DNA from: Oscillospiraceae bacterium
GTDB taxonomy: Bacteria; Bacillota; Clostridia; Oscillospirales; Oscillospiraceae
Direction of reading: 5' to 3'
DNA length: 64,000 bases
NCBI GenBank assembly: GCA_015068425.1
Contig: SVKK01000006.1
Location: 1-64,000, forward strand
Shown: positions 1-6,977 of the stretch, in pieces
Layout: the number at the start of each line of letters is the position of its first letter
Numbering within the stretch: position 1 is the first letter of the stretch
The notes under the pieces: model-generated
The model's input: only the letters and a program-made list of their open reading frames with translations
Told to the model about the DNA's origin: nothing
The model's database searches: none
Position numbers and translations under genes: made by a program

Positions 1-77
1 GCGCCAGTAGCTCAGCTGGATAGAGCAACTGCCTTCTAAGCAGTAGGCCAGGGGTTCGAGTCCCTTCTGGCGTGCCA
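1..77 (+). tRNA. tRNA-Arg (anticodon TCT)
   Basis: Full cloverleaf with encoded CCA. The acceptor GCGCCAG pairs with CTGGCGT (one G-T wobble) and the anticodon loop CTTCTAA gives TCT. First of four tandem tRNA genes; its promoter must lie left of the window. Confidence 0.97.
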
Positions 78-83
78 TTTTAT

Positions 84-161
<78 letters not shown>

Positions 162-214
162 CAAAGAAGCCGGGATTGGGAAACCTCCCGATCCCGGTTT
201 TACTTTCCCCATAC

Positions 215-289
215 AGGGGTGTAGCCAAGCGGTAAGGCAAGGGACTTTGACTCCCTCATTCGCTGGTTCGAGTCCAGCCATCCCTGCCA
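215..289 (+). tRNA. tRNA-Gln (anticodon TTG)
   Basis: Cloverleaf with loop CTTTGAC, anticodon TTG. The acceptor AGGGGTG pairs with CATCCCT, and CCA is encoded. The 53-nt spacer before it holds a small inverted repeat (CCGGGATTGGGA/TCCCGATCCCGG) that could be a processing hairpin. Confidence 0.96.
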
Positions 290-323
290 GACCCTTCGAA
301 ACTGCCCTTGCAAAATTTAATAT

Positions 324-399
324 GCCCCAGTAGCTCAGTCGGCAGAGCACCTGCCTTTTAAGCAGGGTGTCCGCGGTTCGAATCCGCGCTGGAGCACCA
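324..399 (+). tRNA. tRNA-Lys (anticodon TTT)
   Basis: Cloverleaf with loop CTTTTAA, anticodon TTT, and encoded CCA. The acceptor is GCCCCAG against CTGGAGC, which leaves a C:A mismatch at the third pair (C326 against A393); usual tRNA-Lys has T or a paired base there. The rest of the fold is canonical, so the gene is probably functional. A terminator follows at once. Confidence 0.94.
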
Positions 400-438
400 A
401 GAAAACAGCCTACACTTTCGGGTAGGCTGTTTTCTTTT
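400..438 (+). terminator. Rho-independent terminator of the tRNA cluster
   Basis: Perfect 14-bp stem (400-413 with 422-435) with an 8-nt loop and a T-rich tail, starting directly after the tRNA-Lys CCA. Confidence 0.9.
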
Positions 439-479
439 GGTCACTCCCGAGGATTCGAAGTTTATGCCCCGGAGGGGTA

Positions 480-495
480 AATCCGCGCTGGAGCA
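480..495 (+). repeat. Copy of the tRNA-Lys 3' end (att-like direct repeat)
   Basis: The 16 bases at 381-396 of tRNA-Lys (T-arm 3' half plus acceptor, AATCCGCGCTGGAGCA) recur exactly here, about 100 bp downstream. Such copies mark integration or excision of tRNA-targeting elements, but no integrase lies nearby, so this would be a scar or an old tRNA duplication remnant. Confidence 0.55.
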
Positions 496-543
496 TAGAT
501 TAAGCAAACCCCGTCGCATTCGGCGGGTGTTCGTAAAACAGTT

Positions 544-577
544 AATGGAGCGTATCAATGCGATACGCTCCATTTTT
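544..577 (+). terminator. Intrinsic terminator-like hairpin
   Basis: A 13-bp perfect stem (544-556 with 562-574), a 5-nt loop and five T's. No gene ends directly before it, so it may be a second stop for tRNA read-through or the tail of a lost gene. Confidence 0.75.
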
Positions 578-589
578 GTATAGACATGG

Positions 590-782
590 TTTGGGGCAGG
601 CACGCCCCAACAAGAGTATGATGACAAATCTGGTATCATGGCAGAATTTTGCTCTTATGTAACAATCTTCTGAGAGAGGCTCCCTTTACACAAGGGAGGC
701 TTTGGTGCGGTGCGAAACCGTACAATACGCACTACACCGAACGGTGTATAGAAGTGCGCCCTTACGGTTCGATAAATTGGAA
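590..782. other. Non-coding spacer with nested inverted repeats
   Basis: No convincing gene. There is a hairpin TTGGGGC/GCCCCAA near 591-610, a CTCCCTT/AAGGGAG hairpin near 679-697 resembling the repeat modules elsewhere in the window, and a nested structure at 713-771 (outer CGAAACCGTA with TACGGTTCG, middle GCACT/AGTGC, inner ACACCG/CGGTGT). Confidence 0.5.
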
Positions 783-1334
783 TTACAGATTGAAAGTCTC
801 TTTTATCAGTCTGGCAACTGCAGCCGGCTCCATGTCAGAATTATCGATTCTGAGATAGTTTTCAAAAGTGATTTCTCCTTCATAACTGACGCACCTGTGA
901 TTCTGATCATCTTGGATCAAACGCTGGTTTGAAGTCTCTATGTCCCTTTTGGAAGCCTTGTTTTTCAGCCTGTTTTCAGAAACATTTCGCTTCAGTCTGA
1001 TCTCTTGGGGAGCAATCAGTTCAACATAATAGAATTCTGTTCCATATGGTTCAAAAAAACCTTTGACGTGCTCTAGATACTCCCATTCCGAAGGCATGTC
1101 AAAATCCATCATCATGGTGAAGATCATCCCATAGTTTTTAGATGCGGCATAATTCCTAAAAATCAGATCCCTCATTTCATTGATCGTCTTCCCGTCGTAT
1201 CTGCCGAAGATCTCGATCACCGGTTCAATGGTCATGTGGTTGTGAAAGAGCCTCAATTCTGTAATTTTTATCAATTCCTGACCAACTGTCATTTTCCCAA
1301 CGGCAGCATCGCCGATGATAAAAACCAGTTTCAT
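783..1334 (-). CDS. P-loop NTPase, shikimate/adenylate-kinase-like
   Basis: A 183-aa protein with an N-terminal Walker A motif GDAAVGKMT (residues 8-16) after a hydrophobic strand, as in small P-loop kinases that act on nucleotides or small metabolites. No substrate-specific motif is recognised, so the substrate is unknown. The start is the ATG at 1334, placed 6 nt after GGAGGTG; the upstream in-frame ATG would swallow this site. It is a single gene facing left, with no partner, and its A+T-richer codon use differs from the neighbours, hinting at transfer. It could also be a phosphotransferase linked to resistance. Confidence 0.72.
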   Translation of the reverse strand: MKLVFIIGDAAVGKMTVGQELIKITELRLFHNHMTIEPVIEIFGRYDGKTINEMRDLIFRNYAASKNYGMIFTMMMDFDMPSEWEYLEHVKGFFEPYGTEFYYVELIAPQEIRLKRNVSENRLKNKASKRDIETSNQRLIQDDQNHRCVSYEGEITFENYLRIDNSDMEPAAVARLIKETFNL

Positions 1335-1758
1335 AGAGCACCTCCACAAATTCTTATTGGTAATATATAAGCGAGGGTTTAACAGCCTTCGCTTTTTCTA
1401 TATGATGAAGGGGACTGGTCTGACGGAATTTCTTATTGGGACACCACGCCCGTCGATAAATGTGTCAGCCACCCTTCATCATTTATCGGTCTTTTGTTTT
1501 CATACTATCACGCGAAAGTGAATTATTCAAGAACAGGCACAGCGGATCGATCCGCTGTGCCTGCTAACTGTCTTATGACCACCGCCCATTCGCGGTGGGG
1601 TTTGCTTGCTGGTGCAAGATATTCAATTCCGGGAGAGCTGTATCTCCCCAACATTCCCCCTTGCAATATGCAGTGCGATAGTATAAAATCCCCATATAAG
1701 CCTCTTTTTTAACAATCTTCCCTTAAAACATATTGACGAGGCATCTGGAGGTAAAAAG
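1335..1758. other. Long structured intergenic region
   Basis: A 424-bp gap with no gene. It holds two mutually exclusive long-range pairings on the plus strand (1402-1412 with 1472-1482; 1454-1462 with 1480-1488, the latter followed by a T-rich stretch), a perfect palindrome at 1534-1563, hairpins CCACCGC/GCGGTGG near 1577-1598 and GGGAGA/TCTCCC at 1631-1648, and a weak promoter at 1661-1687 (TTGCAA, 15-nt spacer, TATAAA) for the next gene. Confidence 0.5.
1534..1563. repeat. Perfect 30-bp palindrome
   Basis: The arm CAGGCACAGCGGATC is followed directly by its reverse complement, with no loop. It has no T-run, so it is not a simple terminator. It could be a protein-binding site or a cruciform-forming repeat. 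Confidence 0.8.
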
Positions 1759-2745
1759 ATGTTAACAGCAAAGCAGAATCTTCTCGAAGTTATGAAGAAA
1801 GACGGCAATCCCGACCGTTTTGTCAAGCAGTATGAATTCCTGAACATTCTTGTTCCCGACACCTACTATATGGGCAACTATCCCATCATCCCCGGCTCCC
1901 CCAACGGCGTTGACCAGTACGGCGTTACCTGGACTCTCCCCATCGGACAGATGGGCGCATTCCCCCTCCACGACGACGAGCACCGCGTGCTGAAGGATAT
2001 CACCAAGTGGAGAGAGCTTCTCCATCCCCACTATGTCCCCGAAGATCCCGGCTACTGGGGCATGCTCCACGGCATCGCCGCACAGACCGACCGCGAGAAC
2101 CAGTATGTCTGCGGCTTCCACGCACAGGGCGTTTTCGAGCGTCTCCACGCTCTCATGGGTATGGAAGACACCTTCGCAAACTTCTACGAGGAGCCCGAAG
2201 AGATGCACGCCCTCATCGACTTCATCACCGAGCGCGAGCTGGACTTCGCAAAGACCCTTGTCGAAAAACTCCATATCGAGGCCATCTTCCATCATGACGA
2301 CTGGGGCGCAACCGAGAACTCCTTCCTCTCCCCCGAGATGTTCGAAGAGTTCCTCCTCCCCGCTTACAAGAAGATTTACGGCTTCTATAAAGAGCACGGC
2401 TGCCTCATCATCCACCACAATGATGGCTACGCCAGAAACCTCGTTCCCTACATGATAGAGATGGGCATCGACATCTGGCAGGGCGTCATCCCCGCCAACG
2501 ACATCCCCTCTCTCATCGAAGAGTACGCCGGAAAGATCACCTTCATGGGCGAAATCGAAACCCGCGTTCTGGACGTTCCCACCTGGACTCCCGAACTGGT
2601 CAAGGCCGAAGTTGAGCGCGCCTGCCGTAAGTGCGGCAAGCACGGCTTCATCCCCTGCCAGACCGCAGGCATGCCCATGACTTGCTTCGTTCCCTACGAC
2701 ATGATCAACGCAGAAATCGACCGCATGAGCAAGGAAATGTTCTAA
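1759..2745 (+). CDS. Uroporphyrinogen decarboxylase (URO-D) family protein
   Basis: A 328-aa TIM-barrel protein of the URO-D superfamily. This fold covers HemE and the methyltransferases MtaA/CmuA that move methyl groups from corrinoid proteins to thiols. The central 'HHNDGYARNLVPYMIEMGIDIWQG' region (described in parts: HHND, then NLVPYMIEMGID) matches the family's second half, followed by ITFMGEIE. Conserved-looking His and late Cys residues (in FIPCQTAG) could bind zinc as in the methyltransferase branch. It is unlikely to be true HemE: no other haem genes are near. RBS TGGAGG lies 8 nt before the ATG. A strong terminator follows. The substrate is unknown. Confidence 0.85.
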   Translation: MLTAKQNLLEVMKKDGNPDRFVKQYEFLNILVPDTYYMGNYPIIPGSPNGVDQYGVTWTLPIGQMGAFPLHDDEHRVLKDITKWRELLHPHYVPEDPGYWGMLHGIAAQTDRENQYVCGFHAQGVFERLHALMGMEDTFANFYEEPEEMHALIDFITERELDFAKTLVEKLHIEAIFHHDDWGATENSFLSPEMFEEFLLPAYKKIYGFYKEHGCLIIHHNDGYARNLVPYMIEMGIDIWQGVIPANDIPSLIEEYAGKITFMGEIETRVLDVPTWTPELVKAEVERACRKCGKHGFIPCQTAGMPMTCFVPYDMINAEIDRMSKEMF

Positions 2746-2754
2746 ACAAGCCTA

Positions 2755-2786
2755 AGAGAGACCGCCTAAATGCGGTCTCTCTTTTT
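2755..2786 (+). terminator. Intrinsic terminator after the URO-D gene
   Basis: An 11-bp stem (AGAGAGACCGC at 2755-2765 with 2772-2782), a 6-nt loop and a T run. Confidence 0.92.
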
Positions 2787-2808
2787 CCATCACACCCATC
2801 ACGCCGAA

Positions 2809-3299
2809 TTAAAGCCTTCCCCTCGCTGGGAAGGCTTTAAAGCGGAATAATTACGAGGTACAGTCTCGGTGCTGCCGAACAGGCAGCTCTATGCAGCAGC
2901 GTCCTGAGCGGAAATCGAGGGAAGCACTCCAAGGTTTAGGCTTTGATTATGTGGCACAAGGTATTTTCCACCTCCGCACTTGGGGAGTTTCCAAAGAGGG
3001 GTTTTGAATCCCCTCTTTGGCCTGTTTTTCTTTCCATATTCTTTTTGCTGGCACAAAAAGAATATGGCCGTCGGAGACAAAACACCTCATCCGTCTGCCC
3101 TTCGGGCAGCCACCTTCCCCAAGGGGAAGGCTTTGAAGGTGCGTCCATAATTAGTTGCGTCGGGCCGGCCGGGTGTCCGGCCCCTACGAACGATGTTTTG
3201 CTGCGCTGCTATGTAGGGAACGGTCTTGACCGTTCCGAATAAGAACACCTCATCCGTCTGCCCTTCGGGCAGCCACCTTCCCCAAGGGGAAGGCTTTGT
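2809..3299. repeat. Modular stem-loop repeat locus 1
   Basis: A mosaic of intergenic modules: a hairpin at 2809-2840; a long module at about 2885-3083 that includes a CCATATTC...GAATATGG inverted repeat; two near-identical copies of a double hairpin (3081-3134 and 3244-3297, built on TCTGCCC/GGGCAG and CTTCCCC/GGGGAAG); a GC-rich palindrome GGCCGG...CCGGCC at 3161-3185; and GGAACGGTC/GACCGTTCC at 3217-3236. The same units recur at 37.0, 45.1-45.8, 49.2-49.6 and 63.6-64.0 kb. No protein-coding content is apparent. Confidence 0.85.
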
Positions 3300-3370
3300 T
3301 AAACTGTTCCCTTGCCCCTTTTCCCGCGGCATGGTATACTCAAGAAAAAAGCCACAAAGGACATCATCCT

Positions 3371-4429
3371 ATGAAAAAATTTGCAGTTTTCAGCGGCTTT
3401 CTCGGTTCGGGAAAAACAACGACTATGATTGCCCTGACAAAACATTTCTCCTCCCACCACGGCAAGGCCGCTATGATTTCCAACGACCTTGGCCATGGAG
3501 TGAGTCTTGCCGACAACAAGCTGGCGAGCCTTTCCGGCTGCAGCGCCTCGGAGATAACGGACGACTGCATCTGCTATGTGAATGAGCTTTTGGCAGAGAG
3601 GCTCAAGGCCTATTATGACGATGGCTTTTCTCTTGTCATCTCCGATATCCCCGGCTTCGGAGTGGGTGCCCTTGAACACGTCTACCACGGTCTGGCAGAA
3701 AAATTCCCCGGACGCTTTGAGCTTGCACCCTTCACAGTGCTTGTTGAGCCCCAAACCCTCTCCCTTCTGGAAAAGGGCTGCGCCGGAGAGCTTGAGTATA
3801 TCTATGACACCCAGCTTAAAGAGGCAGATCTCATAGTTTTGAATAAGTGCGACAGTATAAGCGATGAGGAAAAGGCCTCCTGCCTTTCTTTTCTGGCGGA
3901 GCGCTATCCCCATGCCCGCACGGTGGCCATAAGCGCTCTCCGGGGCGAAGGTCTCGAAGCGCTCTCTCAGGCGCTTATAAAGGGAAAAGCCTCAATGCGC
4001 CTTCCCGATATAGGCTACGGGGGCGAGGCATTTATCTCCGCCATGGGCAGAATGACCGAGCTTTATATCCAATACCGCGCCATTGTCTGCTGCAATGATT
4101 TTGACGGCACCGCATATCTCTCGGATCTGGCGGAGCGCATTGCGGAGCTCATCCGTGCCGCAGGCCGCGAAATCCCCCATCTGAAGCTTTTGGCTTGGGA
4201 GGGCGAGGGTGATTACGCCAAGGTGGACCTTATCGGCGCCCACCGCGCTGTGGAGATAAACCACCGTTTCCGAAGCCCCGCAAGCGCTGTTGCGGTGCTC
4301 CTCAACACCAGCGCCGAATGTCCCGCGGATATTTTGGAGGACATCATCTTCGACGCGCTTTACTCCGTCTCGGAAAAATATCGGCTGGAGCTGCAGATAT
4401 TCAAAAAAGAAACTCTCCCTATGGGATAA
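3371..4429 (+). CDS. COG0523/CobW-like G3E GTPase
   Basis: A 352-aa SIMIBI GTPase. Walker A GFLGSGKTT is at residues 9-17, the base-specificity motif NKCD lies further on, and a CobW-type C-terminal part follows. The family inserts or chaperones metals (Co, Zn, Ni) or B12. The metal-binding CxCC motif of the family is reduced here to C66-x-C68-Tyr69, so metal handling may differ. The start is the ATG at 3371 (MKKFAVF, Walker A at the usual place); upstream in-frame sequence is repeat DNA. It is separated from the URO-D gene by 625 bp of terminator and repeats, so it is not cotranscribed, although the two families often co-occur around methyl transfer. A shared terminator lies between it and the convergent gene. 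Confidence 0.85.
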   Translation: MKKFAVFSGFLGSGKTTTMIALTKHFSSHHGKAAMISNDLGHGVSLADNKLASLSGCSASEITDDCICYVNELLAERLKAYYDDGFSLVISDIPGFGVGALEHVYHGLAEKFPGRFELAPFTVLVEPQTLSLLEKGCAGELEYIYDTQLKEADLIVLNKCDSISDEEKASCLSFLAERYPHARTVAISALRGEGLEALSQALIKGKASMRLPDIGYGGEAFISAMGRMTELYIQYRAIVCCNDFDGTAYLSDLAERIAELIRAAGREIPHLKLLAWEGEGDYAKVDLIGAHRAVEINHRFRSPASAVAVLLNTSAECPADILEDIIFDALYSVSEKYRLELQIFKKETLPMG

Positions 4430-4466
4430 AAAAAGCCGCAGAGCGAAGCGCTCTGCGGCTTTTTTA
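4429..4466. terminator. Bidirectional terminator between convergent genes
   Basis: A long perfect stem (AAAAAGCCGCAGAGCG with CGCTCTGCGGCTTTTT) with A's on one side and T's on the other serves the GTPase gene on plus and the trigger-factor relative on minus. Confidence 0.93.
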
Positions 4467-4473
4467 TTCTCAA

Positions 4474-5430
4474 TTATTCCTCGGTAGTGGTGATGTCGGC
4501 ATTCTCCAGAATAAAGGCAACTGCCTTCTTCTGGCGGATTTCACGACCCATATTTTCCTTGACATCCTCGCCGAAGAAGCCCTTGACCTGGTCAACGGTG
4601 AGACCGTACTGGTCAGCAATGAACTGGAACTCACGTTCGAAGTCCTCTTCGGTAACCTCAATACCTTCTCCGTCGGCAACAGCATCGAGAGCTGCGCTTA
4701 CTCTTGCGCCGAATTCTGCCTGGTCGCGCTGCGCGTCGCGAAGCTCTTCCAGACTGCGGGCGGTGAACTGGAGATACTGGTCAAGGCTGAGTCCCTGCTG
4801 GCGGAGCTGCTGCTCCATACCTGCCAGCATACCGTCGATTTCCTTCTCAACGGACTCTGCGTCCAGCTCTATATCCTGGCAATTCTGAGCCAGATTGAAC
4901 ATCAGCTCGTCGATAACTCTGTTGTATGCCTGCTCCTCGGCGGAAGATGCCATCTGCTCTTTGAGCACGGCGCGCATCTCTGCAAGAGTGGGGAGACCTG
5001 CAATATTCTGTGCGAACTCATCATCCATCTCATAAAGGCTCTTTACGTGGATTTCATGAAGGGTGCACTTGAAGATGGCCTCCTTGCCTGCAAGGTCAGC
5101 GCTGTGGTAAACCTCGGGGAAGGTTACGTGAACATCAACCTGCTGGCCGATCTGAGCTCCTACGAGCTGCTCCTCGAAGCCGGGGATAAAGGTGCCGGAG
5201 CCAAGGACGAGACTCTGACGCTCTGCGGTGCCGCCTGCGAACTGCTCATCGCCTACGAAGCCTGCATAGTCAAGAATAACCTCGTCGCCATCCTGTGCGC
5301 ATCTGTCGGTGATAACTTCGGTCTTGGTATTGGCCTGACGAAGCTTCTCCAGATATTCGGTGACTTCCTCTTCGGTGACTGCGTGTACGGCCTTAGTGGC
5401 TTTCAGGCCGATATATTTCTCTTTTTCCAT
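4474..5430 (-). CDS. Trigger factor-like peptidyl-prolyl isomerase lacking the ribosome-binding domain
   Basis: 318 aa against about 430 for trigger factor. An FKBP-type isomerase domain sits at about residues 45-127 (DEVILDYAGFVG, GSGTFIPGFEEQLVGAQIGQ) and a long helical SurA-like chaperone domain fills about 130-310. The N-terminal ribosome-docking domain of true trigger factor is missing; the protein begins some 40 residues before the FKBP fold. The start is well supported (AGGAGG 7 nt before the ATG; consensus promoter upstream), so this is not a mis-called start. It probably acts as a cytosolic folding helper that is not ribosome-tethered. A full-length tig may exist elsewhere. Confidence 0.85.
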   Translation of the reverse strand: MEKEKYIGLKATKAVHAVTEEEVTEYLEKLRQANTKTEVITDRCAQDGDEVILDYAGFVGDEQFAGGTAERQSLVLGSGTFIPGFEEQLVGAQIGQQVDVHVTFPEVYHSADLAGKEAIFKCTLHEIHVKSLYEMDDEFAQNIAGLPTLAEMRAVLKEQMASSAEEQAYNRVIDELMFNLAQNCQDIELDAESVEKEIDGMLAGMEQQLRQQGLSLDQYLQFTARSLEELRDAQRDQAEFGARVSAALDAVADGEGIEVTEEDFEREFQFIADQYGLTVDQVKGFFGEDVKENMGREIRQKKAVAFILENADITTTEE

Positions 5431-5475
5431 GGGAATCCTCCTGATTTCCTGATTTTTCGAAGTTTTTACCGACTC

Positions 5476-5504
5476 ACTATACTATAAAACCCCCGGCTTG
5501 GCAA
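5476..5504 (-). promoter_or_regulatory. SigmaA promoter of the trigger factor-like gene
   Basis: On the minus strand TTGCCA, 17-nt spacer, TATAGT, about 46 nt before the start codon. Confidence 0.75.
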
Positions 5505-5517
5505 TAAATAATATTTC

Positions 5518-5546
5518 TTGCGCCATGATGGCGGAAACTGTATAAT
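5518..5546 (+). promoter_or_regulatory. SigmaA promoter of the 77-aa gene
   Basis: TTGCGC, 17-nt spacer, perfect TATAAT, about 28 nt before the TTG start of the small gene. It diverges from, and lies just outside, the leftward promoter at 5476-5504. Confidence 0.75.
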
Positions 5547-5573
5547 ATTTTTGATGAAAGGAGCTGAATTGAT

Positions 5574-5807
5574 TTGTATAACTATGTCAACGAGGATGTC
5601 TTCTTTGCCTGGTACGAGGAAAAGACGGGACTCAAACCCAACAAGAAGGCTCTTCTGGCGGAGCTTGCCAAGCAATATATGTCCTCCCGAAAGGGAGAGT
5701 TTGTCCTCCCCGCCGATAAGTGTTTGAGCGGAGAGAGCGAAAAATATTGCTTCAGCTTCGAAAATGTGGGCTGCTGCGGCGCCAGCACAATGTATTTTTA
5801 TCTTTAA
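5574..5807 (+). CDS. Small Cys-containing protein of unknown function
   Basis: 77 aa, start TTG at 5574, 10 nt after AAAGGAG; an in-frame TGA at 5565 rules out a longer product. It has its own consensus promoter and its own terminator, which argues that it is real. The N-terminal half is helical and charged (FFAWYEEKTGLKPNKKALLAELAKQY in pieces), and the C-terminal half has a Cys pair near the end (GCCGAS) plus one Cys each at LPADKCLS and EKYCFS. It has no signal peptide or membrane segment. I do not recognise the family. The four cysteines could bind a metal. Confidence 0.7.
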   Translation: MYNYVNEDVFFAWYEEKTGLKPNKKALLAELAKQYMSSRKGEFVLPADKCLSGESEKYCFSFENVGCCGASTMYFYL

Positions 5808-5812
5808 TAAAA

Positions 5813-5850
5813 AACTCCGGCAGAGTTTTTTCTGTCGGAGTTAAATTTTT
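5813..5850. terminator. Bidirectional terminator
   Basis: A 12-bp stem (5813-5824 with 5831-5842, one G-T pair), A-rich before and T-rich after, shared by the 77-aa gene and the convergent esterase gene. Confidence 0.88.
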
Positions 5851-6814
5851 ATTTCTTTGCTGCGGCGCGTCTTGCCTCTTCCCTGCGGCGCATTGTCGCG
5901 GCAACGCACTCATCGTGCTCGGCGGTTTCGGGGGCCACATAGCTCATAAGCCACTTGGCGCAGAGATCCATCCATACGCTCAGCGCCATATGCCTGTCGC
6001 TGCGGTAGGGGCCAACGCCTCCGGGGACACCTGTGGCAAAGCCGTGCTCGCCGTTTTTGAAAATATGCAGCTCATATTCAATACCCTTTTCCGCAAGGGC
6101 GGCAGCAAGCTTCAGAGAGTGGACAGCAGGTACAAGGCTGTCATTGGCGGCGTGCACCATAAATATGGGGGGAGTTTTCTCGCTGACAAAGTTATGGGGG
6201 CTCAGCTCATCGCACTGCTCGGGACTGGGGGTGGCGGTTCCGAAAATTGTCTTATTGCCCGCCATCATAATGGAGTTATTGGGAATTGCCTCGGCAAGAT
6301 ATTCCTCCTGATAGCGGTAATCTATGAGGGCATAGCCAAGCACAACTGCGAGAGGTTTGAAAACGCTGCTTTCCACTCCGAAATAATCCGCAAGGAAGCT
6401 ATCGTGCCAATGCACCGCCATATTGGCGCAAAGGTTTGCTCCCGCGGAAAAGCCGGCAAGACTTATGCGATCGGTGTCCACGTGCCACTCATCCGCGTGC
6501 TGGCGGATAATGAGAATGGCCTTTGCCAGATCCAGCAGCTGGGCGGGATGGCGGGAGTCTATATCTCCGCAGCGGGAACCTACGGTGTATTCGAGGATAA
6601 AGGTCTGGTAACCCTTGTCCGCGAAGCGAAGGGCGGTGGTGTCCCCCTCCAGATCCACGGAGCAGAAAAGATATGCGCCGCCGGGGCAGACGATTACAGC
6701 AGGCAAAGCCTCAACAGCATCCTCCTGCATAGGCAGTGGGTTGCACTTTCTCAACATAGTATAAAGAGCCACATCCTCGCGGTCTTCCCAAAGGGGTATT
6801 CTTTCTGTTATCAT
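5849..6814 (-). CDS. Alpha/beta-hydrolase, acetyl-esterase type (copy 1)
   Basis: A 321-aa alpha/beta-hydrolase of the Aes/acetyl-xylan-esterase type. The nucleophile elbow GFSAG has Ser123, the acid is Asp225 (HAANDSLVP), the base is His257 (NGEHGFATG), and the oxyanion segment is CPGGAY (43-48). It has no signal peptide, so it is intracellular and probably deacetylates imported oligosaccharides. It closely resembles the gene at 26853, with the same length and catalytic positions. RBS GGAGGG precedes the ATG by 7 nt. It is transcribed alone toward the terminator at 5813. Confidence 0.87.
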   Translation of the reverse strand: MITERIPLWEDREDVALYTMLRKCNPLPMQEDAVEALPAVIVCPGGAYLFCSVDLEGDTTALRFADKGYQTFILEYTVGSRCGDIDSRHPAQLLDLAKAILIIRQHADEWHVDTDRISLAGFSAGANLCANMAVHWHDSFLADYFGVESSVFKPLAVVLGYALIDYRYQEEYLAEAIPNNSIMMAGNKTIFGTATPSPEQCDELSPHNFVSEKTPPIFMVHAANDSLVPAVHSLKLAAALAEKGIEYELHIFKNGEHGFATGVPGGVGPYRSDRHMALSVWMDLCAKWLMSYVAPETAEHDECVAATMRRREEARRAAAKK

Positions 6815-6848
6815 AACTTACCCTCCGCTTTTATATAATTGCAGCTTT

Positions 6849-6877
6849 AGTATAGCATATCTTTCCGTGGCTGTGAA
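6849..6877 (-). promoter_or_regulatory. Putative promoter of esterase copy 1
   Basis: On the minus strand TTCACA, 17-nt spacer, TATACT, 35 nt before the start codon. Confidence 0.6.
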
Positions 6878-6977
6878 TATTGAGCAAATAATTTTCCCTC
6901 CCCGGCATTTCGTTGTGGAAATGTCGAATTTCCTATGATATACTGTTGGTTAGCAGTTTTACTCCGGAGGCGAAGAC

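Noticed and set aside
400-782. Prophage or integrative element next to the tRNA cluster
   Set aside because: Apart from the 16-bp repeat there is no integrase, recombinase or phage gene within reach; recorded only as an att-like scar.
1759-2745. hemE (uroporphyrinogen decarboxylase proper)
   Set aside because: Family membership is clear but no haem genes adjoin and the C-terminal Cys segment fits the methyltransferase-like branch; the symbol was withheld.
2943-3332. Short open frames on both strands in repeat locus 1 (and alike at 45.1-45.7 and 49.2-49.5 kb)
   Set aside because: They consist entirely of the intergenic stem-loop modules, occur in several frames, and lack ribosome binding sites.
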